From Salinivirgaceae bacterium (lineage in GTDB: Bacteria; Bacteroidota; Bacteroidia; Bacteroidales; SZUA-534): DNA of 37,118 nt. This document shows positions 31,486 through 37,118 of this stretch, one piece after another (position 1 is the first letter of the stretch; every line of letters starts with the position of its first letter). The translations under genes were made by a program, and so were the position numbers. Under the pieces are notes generated by a model. That model saw only the letters and a list, made by a program, of their open reading frames with translations, did not search any database and had not been told where the DNA came from. The stretch lies in the NCBI GenBank assembly GCA_017557605.1, contig JAFYYJ010000114.1:1-37118 (forward strand), given 5' to 3'.

Positions 31486-31883
31486 AAAGCATCAACATTC
31501 AAGCCACATCCACATCGCCAGCTGTCACATTCAATTTGGCAAAAAACATTTTCGAGATTTCGGGCTGCTCACGACCGGAAGATGTTGTTGATTTTTACGG
31601 ACCGATAATCGACTGGATTATAGAACTTAAACAAAGCATCAATGACAAACTGAAAGCCGAACATGCCAACAACCCATTGGTTTTCAAGATTAACTACGAC
31701 TATTTCAATTCGGCGTCGGCAAAATACATTCTGGATATGGTTATGCACATCAACAGTCTGTTCAAAGACGGACTCAATGTGAAACTTGAATGGTACTACA
31801 AGAAAGAAGACGAGGACATGCTTGAAACAGGCCAGGAATTCACCGACATAATCAACTGCCCAATCGAATTTATAGCCATTTGA
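31482..31883 (+). CDS. SiaC-family regulatory phosphoprotein (DUF1987)
   Basis: 133 residues. The family blocks are visible: FNLAKNIFEISGCSRPEDVVDFYGPIIDWI (usual GxSxPENxxxFYxPxxxWL) and FKINYDYFNSASAKYILDMVMHI (usual YFNTSSxK). In the YFN-x-S motif the residue expected to be the phosphorylated Thr in Pseudomonas SiaC appears to be Ser77 here, which could still be phosphorylated by the adjacent SiaB-like kinase. The overlap with siaB and the order match known SiaB-SiaC pairs. The target that replaces SiaD is unknown. Confidence 0.88.
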   Translation: MKSINIQATSTSPAVTFNLAKNIFEISGCSRPEDVVDFYGPIIDWIIELKQSINDKLKAEHANNPLVFKINYDYFNSASAKYILDMVMHINSLFKDGLNVKLEWYYKKEDEDMLETGQEFTDIINCPIEFIAI

Positions 31884-31892
31884 CGCCACGCA

Positions 31893-32408
31893 ATGGCTAT
31901 CTTCAAGTCTTTCAACGGATTATCGCCAAAGTTGGGGGCAAGCTGCTTTGTGGCTGAAAATGCGACAATAATTGGCGACGTAACAACGGGCAACAACTGC
32001 AGCTTCTGGTACAACTGCGTGCTGCGAGGCGATGCTGGCGCCATTTCAATAGGCAATAACACAAACGTGCAAGACGGCGCTGTAATCCACTGCTCCACAG
32101 GTATTTCAAAAACCAAAATCGGTGACAATGTAACCATAGGTCACAACGCCATAGTGCATGGTGCAACAATCGGCGACAACGTGCTTATTGGTATGGGCGC
32201 CACAGTTTTAGACAACGCCACGGTGGAGTCAGACTGCATTGTGGCAGCTAACGCGCTCATATTGAGCGGCGCAATGCTTGAATCTGGTTTTATTTATGCC
32301 GGTGTTCCCGCCAAAAAAGTGAAAGCCGTTACCAAATCCGAAATAATTGAGAATTCTGCCCAAAGCTACGTGGAGCTGAAAGACAAATATTTAGAATTCA
32401 AAGATTAG
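31893..32408 (+). CDS. Gamma-carbonic-anhydrase-type hexapeptide protein
   Basis: A left-handed beta-helix protein of 171 residues, expected to be a trimer. The three metal-binding histidines are in place: His66 (GAVIHCSTG), His84 and His89 (TIGHNAIVHGATIG). Repeating hexapeptides fill residues about 15-130 and a C-terminal helix follows (KSEIIENSAQSYVELKDKYLEF). The family contains real gamma-carbonic anhydrases and many members (YrdA, PaaY) with thioesterase or uncertain activity. It follows the SiaB-SiaC pair with a gap of nine bases, so it is probably cotranscribed, though a functional link is not clear. Confidence 0.9.
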   Translation: MAIFKSFNGLSPKLGASCFVAENATIIGDVTTGNNCSFWYNCVLRGDAGAISIGNNTNVQDGAVIHCSTGISKTKIGDNVTIGHNAIVHGATIGDNVLIGMGATVLDNATVESDCIVAANALILSGAMLESGFIYAGVPAKKVKAVTKSEIIENSAQSYVELKDKYLEFKD

Positions 32409-32433
32409 AATTCATCTTCAAATTCTCCGCCCA

Positions 32434-33843
32434 TTACACCTTCGGAGTCAGACCTAACTCTTTACCTTTCTGCAACATAAACTGATAGGCGGCCTCATAA
32501 TTATTTTCAATAACACCGTCAAGAATGGCGTCTTTAATGGCGCTTTTTATGTTGCCAATGGCCGGACAAGGCGGCAATGCAAATGTCTCGATGATAACCT
32601 CACCCGAAATAGGCGGCTGCCAATTACGCACACGGTCCTTCTCCTCCACCTCGACAAGTTTGCGCCTTACTAGCTGATAATTATCAAGATAGCGAGACAC
32701 CTTTTCGGGATTTTTCGAGGTGATATCGGCATCACAGAGAAGCATCAAGTCATCGATGTCGTCACCGGCTTCAAAGAGCAAACGACGCACGGCGCTGTCG
32801 GTTACAGTTTCCTCAACCAAGACAATCGGACGCATGTGCAAAGCCACCATTTTCTGAACATACTTCATTTTTTCGTTCATTGGCAGCTTCAGATTTTTAA
32901 ACACGCCCTGCACCATTTTACTACCTATATACTCGTGTCCGTGGAATGTCCAGCCCGTTCCTTTTATATATTTCTTGGTAGCCGGTTTGCCTATGTCGTG
33001 CAACAAAGCCGCCCAGCGCAACCATAAATTGTCAGAGTTACGACACACATTGTCAAGCACTTCCATTGTGTGATAGAAATTATCCTTGTGCTTGCAACCG
33101 TCAACCACATCGACACCTTTCAAGGCTTCGAGCTGCGGAAAGACAATCTCAAGCAAACCAGTCTTTTGCAACAATTTGATACCGATTGAAGGTTTGTCCG
33201 TCAGCATTATTTTGTTCAATTCCTCCGAAACCCTCTCCATTGATATTATGCGGATACGCTCCTTGTTACGGGTAATGGCCTCCAGCGACTCATCTATTAT
33301 ACGGAAATCAAGCTGATTGGCGAATCGAATGGCACGCAGCATACGTAGTGGGTCGTCAGAATAAGTGGTGTCTGGTTCGAGCGGCGTACGGATAATGCCG
33401 TTGCGCAAATCGCTGAGGCCGTCGAACGGGTCGACAAGCTGACCGAAACGGTCGGGATGCAAATCAATAGCTAAGGCGTTGATAGTGAAGTCGCGACGGC
33501 GTTGGTCATCCTCAAGCGTACCATTCTCGACAACAGGCTTGCGCGAGTTGCGGTTGTACGACTCGCGACGCGCACCCACAAACTCTACATCCACACCACG
33601 ATAGCGGAACATTGCCGTACCAAAATTGCGGTAGGTTGTCACTTTCGGATTTTTCATCAACCTCGAAGCCGTTTCGGTGGCAAGTTCTATCCCACTGCCA
33701 ATGGTAACAACATCAATGTCTTTCGACGGACGACCAAGTAGCTTGTCGCGGACAAAACCTCCAATGACAAACGCCTGTTGGTCGCGTTCACCGATTATCT
33801 GCGATATCGTCTTGAAAATGATATTGTTAAGGTATTCTTTCAT
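32434..33843 (-). CDS. cca: CCA tRNA nucleotidyltransferase / poly(A)-polymerase-family protein with HD domain
   Basis: A class II nucleotidyltransferase head (about residues 1-140) carries [25 protein letters not shown] (GG-x-VRD and the DxD metal site) and [13 protein letters not shown] (base-selecting motif). Next are the ERxxxE-type block [17 protein letters not shown]...RVSEELNKI and a C-terminal HD domain (HTMEVLDNV...[13 protein letters not shown] at about 260-290). It probably adds or repairs the CCA end of tRNA. The start at 33843 (MKEYLNN) is chosen because a perfect TACCTTTG promoter box lies at 33863-33870, leaving the ATG at 33873 outside the transcript. Confidence 0.88.
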   Translation of the reverse strand: MKEYLNNIIFKTISQIIGERDQQAFVIGGFVRDKLLGRPSKDIDVVTIGSGIELATETASRLMKNPKVTTYRNFGTAMFRYRGVDVEFVGARRESYNRNSRKPVVENGTLEDDQRRRDFTINALAIDLHPDRFGQLVDPFDGLSDLRNGIIRTPLEPDTTYSDDPLRMLRAIRFANQLDFRIIDESLEAITRNKERIRIISMERVSEELNKIMLTDKPSIGIKLLQKTGLLEIVFPQLEALKGVDVVDGCKHKDNFYHTMEVLDNVCRNSDNLWLRWAALLHDIGKPATKKYIKGTGWTFHGHEYIGSKMVQGVFKNLKLPMNEKMKYVQKMVALHMRPIVLVEETVTDSAVRRLLFEAGDDIDDLMLLCDADITSKNPEKVSRYLDNYQLVRRKLVEVEEKDRVRNWQPPISGEVIIETFALPPCPAIGNIKSAIKDAILDGVIENNYEAAYQFMLQKGKELGLTPKV

Positions 33844-33862
33844 CAAAATGCCTATTGAGCCG

Positions 33863-33870
33863 CAAAGGTA
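33863..33870 (-). promoter_or_regulatory. -7 box for the nucleotidyltransferase gene
   Basis: The minus strand reads TACCTTTG (perfect TAnnTTTG), 20 bases before the ATG at 33843. It rules out the further upstream ATG. Confidence 0.55.
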
Positions 33871-33981
33871 CAATTATTTTGAAGATGAAAGGTCGAGAAG
33901 TTCAGATGTAGAGTATCAATATTAAATCGGCTAATTGCAATGCGAATTCAGCAATTACCCGATATACTGATTTCCAAATAA

Positions 33982-34608
33982 CTACATTCTTTTTTTCATC
34001 CGGTTCACGAAATCGATAATGGCGGCAACTGTCTCCTCAACGCCAAGCCGCGACACATCGAGTGACATATCGTAAGTTGACGCCACGCCCCACTCCTTGT
34101 TCGAATAATAATTGTAGTATGACGCCCGGCGGCGGTCGTTGCGCTCAATGAAAGCCTCAGCCTTGCTCTGCTCAATGGGCATACGGGCGCACACGCGCTT
34201 GATGCGGTCCTGGATTGGCGCATGCAGAAAAACGCTGATGCAATTCGGATAGTCACGCAAAATATAATCGGAGCAACGCCCGACAATTACGCAATTGCGC
34301 GTGACGGCCAACTGACGGATGACGTCGCTCTGCACCTTGAAAAGCCGGTCGTCGGACATATAGTTGTCGGCAGGATTAAGCCCCGACATAAACTCGCCAA
34401 ACGACTGGAAAAAATTGCGAGACTTGGGCTGCTCGTCAATCTCCTCGAAAACCTCAGGTTCAAAGCCTATCTCCTTGGCGGCCAGAACAAGAAGCTGTTT
34501 GTCGTAATAATCGTAGCCAAGCTCCTCGGCCAAACGCTGCCCAACAACTCGCCCACCGCAGCCAAACTGCCGCCCGATGCTTACCACCACTGTTTTTTCG
34601 TTATCCAT
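33982..34608 (-). CDS. Cytidylate-kinase-like family protein
   Basis: 208 residues with a P-loop-like start (VVVSIGRQFGCGGRVVGQRLAEELGYDYYDKQLL) typical of the 'cytidylate kinase-like' (AAA cytidylate kinase 2) family and not of true Cmk. Then come VIVGRCSDYILRDYPNCISVFLHAPIQDRIKRV and the lid-like NDRRRASYYNYYSNKEWG. A nucleotide or small-molecule phosphotransfer is expected, but the substrate is unknown for this family. It stands alone behind a terminator of the preceding minus-strand gene. Confidence 0.88.
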   Translation of the reverse strand: MDNEKTVVVSIGRQFGCGGRVVGQRLAEELGYDYYDKQLLVLAAKEIGFEPEVFEEIDEQPKSRNFFQSFGEFMSGLNPADNYMSDDRLFKVQSDVIRQLAVTRNCVIVGRCSDYILRDYPNCISVFLHAPIQDRIKRVCARMPIEQSKAEAFIERNDRRRASYYNYYSNKEWGVASTYDMSLDVSRLGVEETVAAIIDFVNRMKKRM

Positions 34609-34641
34609 TGCTGATAGTTTTTCTGACGACGCAAATTAATC

Positions 34642-34669
34642 AAAAAAAGCAGGAACGCGCGTCCCTGCT
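34642..34669 (-). terminator. Intrinsic terminator downstream of the gene ending at 34729
   Basis: AGCAGGAAC / GTCCCTGCT form a nine-base stem with one mismatch around GCGC. On the minus strand a T7 run follows. It separates the gene ending at 34729 from the kinase-like gene. Confidence 0.8.
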
Positions 34670-34728
34670 CCAACTAAATATTATCACGAAAACAAAACGA
34701 TTTCTGTGTTATTCCTGCCGCAAATCTG

Positions 34729-35469
34729 TCATTCAACATTCGAAAACAGGTTAAGTTCCAATCTTTCGGCCTCAGCCTCAGCCTTTTCGTTCTTTCTCCA
34801 GACATACGACACTCCATACTCTGCGGCTTTTTCGCGTTTAACGCTTGGCGACTCGTTGTTGTAATGTTCCTCAATCTCGTTCCACAAATTCAGGATTATG
34901 CGGTCAGCTTTTCCGCGCAAGTCCGATATTTTGGCCAAAGCGTTGGAATTCGACTCCTGAAGGCCTTTCTGCTGAGTGTTGAGTCTGACAAAATTCTCAT
35001 AATGCACTTTGACATGTGCTATTGTTGGGTTCATAACCGGCGTCATGCCTTCAGAAAGACGTTTCTGCTCGCCGTCAATAAGTTTCTTGCCCCACTCAAT
35101 AACATCGCGCTCGGTGTTCAACTGCGGCAGTTTGGTCTCGTCGGCAGGCAGATTAAAATATTTACGGACATCAGGTTTCATCTCGCCGCGTGCTATCGCA
35201 AAATTCAGAACCTGAATAAAATGCGAGATATATAGGCGCGCCTTACGGAAGCACTCTTGATGCTGTTTGTTTTTCGAAGTCTGACGCTCAAAAACATCAC
35301 GTTGCATCATTATGGCCTGCTTGAACTCCGGAAGGAAATACCTCAACTCCTGCAATGTTACCGCGCTGTAGGGCAACTCCATAGGCAGCATGTTTTCCGA
35401 TTTCGTCAAGGCCTTTTGCATTGCACGCAAACGCGCACTATCCGTGTTTGGTAATCTTCTGTATGGCAT
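34729..35469 (-). CDS. Conserved hypothetical protein (MPYRRLPNTD type)
   Basis: From the ATG at 35469 it begins MPYRRLPNTDSARLRAMQKAL. The frame extends to 35535 but those 22 residues are not plausible. 246 residues, all helical in appearance, highly charged, no signal peptide or membrane segment. I have seen proteins with this N-terminus annotated as hypothetical in Bacteroidales, but know no function. Visible marks are RYFLPEFKQAIMMQRDVFERQ, KARLYISHFIQVLNFAIARGEMKP, DVRKYFNLP and a C-terminal ISDLRGKADRIILNLWNEIEEHY. The protein ends with a mixed acidic tail. It is a single-gene unit with a terminator behind it. A possible TATATTCG box with one mismatch lies at 35494-35501. Confidence 0.75.
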   Translation of the reverse strand: MPYRRLPNTDSARLRAMQKALTKSENMLPMELPYSAVTLQELRYFLPEFKQAIMMQRDVFERQTSKNKQHQECFRKARLYISHFIQVLNFAIARGEMKPDVRKYFNLPADETKLPQLNTERDVIEWGKKLIDGEQKRLSEGMTPVMNPTIAHVKVHYENFVRLNTQQKGLQESNSNALAKISDLRGKADRIILNLWNEIEEHYNNESPSVKREKAAEYGVSYVWRKNEKAEAEAERLELNLFSNVE

Positions 35470-35827
35470 GATAAAAACTGTTTTAAAACGACACGAATAT
35501 ATGGTGCCTTGGATAAAAATGCAAGCCATTCGCAAAATAATTTTCTTATTTTCAAATACTTATAATCAAACAAGTATTTTATAAACATTTAAACAACTAT
35601 TATTCAACAAGATATAAACAGTTCATCAACTGAAATTTTATAATATTAAACATGATTTTTTACATGTTTTCAACAAGAAAAAATCGCAAAAACGTCATAA
35701 AAAAGCTGTGAAAAGCGCATAAAAAGCGCACGAAACAGCGAATGAAAGGGATTTTAACAGAGATTTTGTGGTGATTGAGACAAAACAGAAAAAAACAAAC
35801 AAGATGAGCTCCCAGCTAGCACCCTAT
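35470..35827. other. AT-rich gene-free stretch
   Basis: No ORF worth keeping. It must hold the promoter of the minus-strand gene at 35469 and the 3' end of asnB. A small direct repeat (AAAAGCGCATAAAAAGCGCA) lies near 35711-35730. No strong terminator is visible behind asnB. Confidence 0.5.
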
Positions 35828-37118
35828 TTATTTAAATCTGTTAACCCACCATTGGTGCAAGCAAATGAGCGCCCAAACGCGATTGTACAGATAATCAACC
35901 TTTTGTGCGTAGAAACGCTTTAGCAGCCGTTCCACTTCGGCATATTTGACCATTTGCGCCTGCTCAACTACGTCGCGGGCAAGATATTTGTCGGTCAAAT
36001 ATTTTAGGTCAGTGCGCAGCCAATTGCAAAGCGGCACACTGAAACCCCATTTCGGGCGGTTGAACAGTTCTTGCGGCAGATAATCGTACAGCACCTGCTT
36101 CAGCAGATATTTTGCTTCACCATTTTTGATTTTCAGTGATTTATGCAGATTGACAGCAAATTCCACAATCCGATAATCGAGCAACGGAACACGCGATTCG
36201 AGCGAATGCCGCATTGATGCCCTGTCGACCTTAACAAGCAGGTCGTCAGGCAGATAGTAGAGCATATCGAACACCGATTGCTTTTCGGCTGCCGACAGCG
36301 CGTGCGCAGTCTCAAAATTCGGGGCGGGGCAGAGGTCGGTCAGTGTAAGTCGCTCTGTTTCAGCGGCCGAGAACAGATACTGCTCTTGCGAGAAGATGTG
36401 TGCTTGAAGGTTGTCTGAGCGTCGCCATTCGAACATTTTTCCGATTCGTTGCAGGCGACTGCTGCCTAGACGCGATGCAGCGGCAATCGGTCCCCGGACG
36501 GCTTGCAGCAACGGATTGGCAAGGCGGTCGGCCCAGCGGTACATTCCGTAGCCCATAAACAATTCGTCGCCGCCGTCGCCGGTCAGCACCATTTTAACGT
36601 GCTGCGCCGCCACCTGCGACACCAGCATTGTTGGCAATGCCGACGAATCGGCGTAAGGCTCGTCGTAGAAATAGAACATATCGGCCACGCGTTCCATTGC
36701 GTCCTGCTCAGTCATCATCATCAGGTGATGATTCGTATCTAATTGTCGGGCAACTTGTTCCGAGTATTGCGATTCATCGTGGCGGCTATCTTTGAACCCG
36801 ATAGAAAACGTGTTTGTGCGAGTGCCGCATAGGCGCCGCGCCACGGCTGTGACAAGCGAACTGTCGATGCCGCCGCTCAACAGCGTTCCGTAAGGCACAT
36901 CGGCCATTAATCGGTATTTTACCGAACTCTCAATCAACTCTTTAAGTCTGTTTTTCGCTGTCGCGAAGTCGGTTAATGGTTGGTCGGTAATCGAGTCGGG
37001 CAGGTTCCAATATCGCGTAAGCGTGAGGTTTTGGCCGTCGAAAACAGCATAGTGCCCTTGCGGGAATTTCAGCACACCATTATATATTGTGTCGGGTGCG
37101 GGAATGTAGCCCAGTTGC
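35828..37118 (-). CDS. asnB: Glutamine-hydrolysing asparagine synthetase, 5'-truncated
   Basis: The frame is open to the window edge (37118) and reads QLGYIPAPDTIYNGVLKFPQGHY, the normal sequence at the end of the glutaminase domain. The gene therefore starts outside and a GTG at 37075 is not its start. The visible part is the synthetase domain, with the ATP-pyrophosphatase loop LLSGGIDSSLVTA, FSIGFKDSRHDESQYSEQVA, FYFYDEPYADSSALPT, LTGDGGDELFMGY and the C-terminal block SLESRVPLLDYRIVEFAVNL...LLKQVLYDYLP...FNRPKWGFSVPL. It moves an amide nitrogen from glutamine to aspartate. Relatives in surface-glycan loci amidate sugars instead. Which applies cannot be decided without the rest of the locus. 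Confidence 0.92.
   Translation of the reverse strand, partial: QLGYIPAPDTIYNGVLKFPQGHYAVFDGQNLTLTRYWNLPDSITDQPLTDFATAKNRLKELIESSVKYRLMADVPYGTLLSGGIDSSLVTAVARRLCGTRTNTFSIGFKDSRHDESQYSEQVARQLDTNHHLMMMTEQDAMERVADMFYFYDEPYADSSALPTMLVSQVAAQHVKMVLTGDGGDELFMGYGMYRWADRLANPLLQAVRGPIAAASRLGSSRLQRIGKMFEWRRSDNLQAHIFSQEQYLFSAAETERLTLTDLCPAPNFETAHALSAAEKQSVFDMLYYLPDDLLVKVDRASMRHSLESRVPLLDYRIVEFAVNLHKSLKIKNGEAKYLLKQVLYDYLPQELFNRPKWGFSVPLCNWLRTDLKYLTDKYLARDVVEQAQMVKYAEVERLLKRFYAQKVDYLYNRVWALICLHQWWVNRFK

Overview
The window looks like a chromosome segment from a Bacteroidales-type member of the Bacteroidota. The evidence is the HECLGH-type dipeptidyl peptidase III, the many TAnnTTTG promoter boxes with short leaders, a BspA-like leucine-rich-repeat surface protein with a type-IX-style C-terminal module, a SiaB/SiaC pair, DUF2752 and 'CCC-motif' membrane proteins, and a DarA/DarB dialkylresorcinol operon. 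No rRNA, tRNA, CRISPR array, insertion sequence or prophage was seen. Both window edges cut genes: DPP III on the left and asnB on the right.

Layout. 1-3.6 kb: the end of DPP III, then two AT-rich minus-strand genes, an unknown protein and an unusual deiminase fused to Sel1 repeats. 4-8.6 kb: a GT2 glycosyltransferase, a pyridoxamine-kinase-like gene, and several secreted or lipoprotein hypotheticals, including a TPR/Pro-Glu-rich protein overlapping an SRPBCC protein. 8.6-16.7 kb: one tight plus-strand operon of nine genes. They are DarA (flavodoxin-like), DarB (KAS III-like), a small HTH-like protein, a BtrH-type acyltransferase-like protein, an ABC exporter (ATPase and permease), an ACP, a KAS II ketosynthase and a catalytically dead ketosynthase-like partner. 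Together these fit the making and export or membrane placement of a dialkylresorcinol-type lipid. No ketoreductase, dehydratase, thioesterase or ligase is present, so this is not a complete aryl polyene or flexirubin set.

16.7-19 kb: folD and ffh on the minus strand. 19.2-22.7 kb: an AT-rich minus-strand unit with a DUF2971 gene followed by a BspA-like surface protein that is split by a single-base frameshift near 20,455. 22.8-23.05 kb: a compact, highly structured minus-strand element with its own promoter box and intrinsic terminator, isolated from the upstream gene by another terminator. It is the best candidate for an undescribed small RNA, or a small RNA that also encodes a 40-residue peptide.

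23.2-26.6 kb: small membrane proteins, a membrane sensor with HAMP, GAF and PAS regions but no output domain, and a periplasmic YfiR-like protein. 26.8-32.4 kb: an O-antigen-ligase/TPR protein, mntP, rluB, the SiaB-SiaC switch pair and a gamma-carbonic-anhydrase-like protein. 32.4-37.1 kb, all minus strand: a CCA/poly(A)-polymerase-type nucleotidyltransferase, a cytidylate-kinase-like protein, an unknown Bacteroidales protein and a truncated asparagine synthetase.

Two threads are worth following. One is the compact resorcinol operon with its unusual accessory genes. The other is the co-location within about 6 kb of YfiR-like, HAMP/GAF/PAS and SiaB/SiaC proteins, which in pseudomonads feed cyclic-di-GMP synthesis. 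No GGDEF or PP2C gene is visible here.
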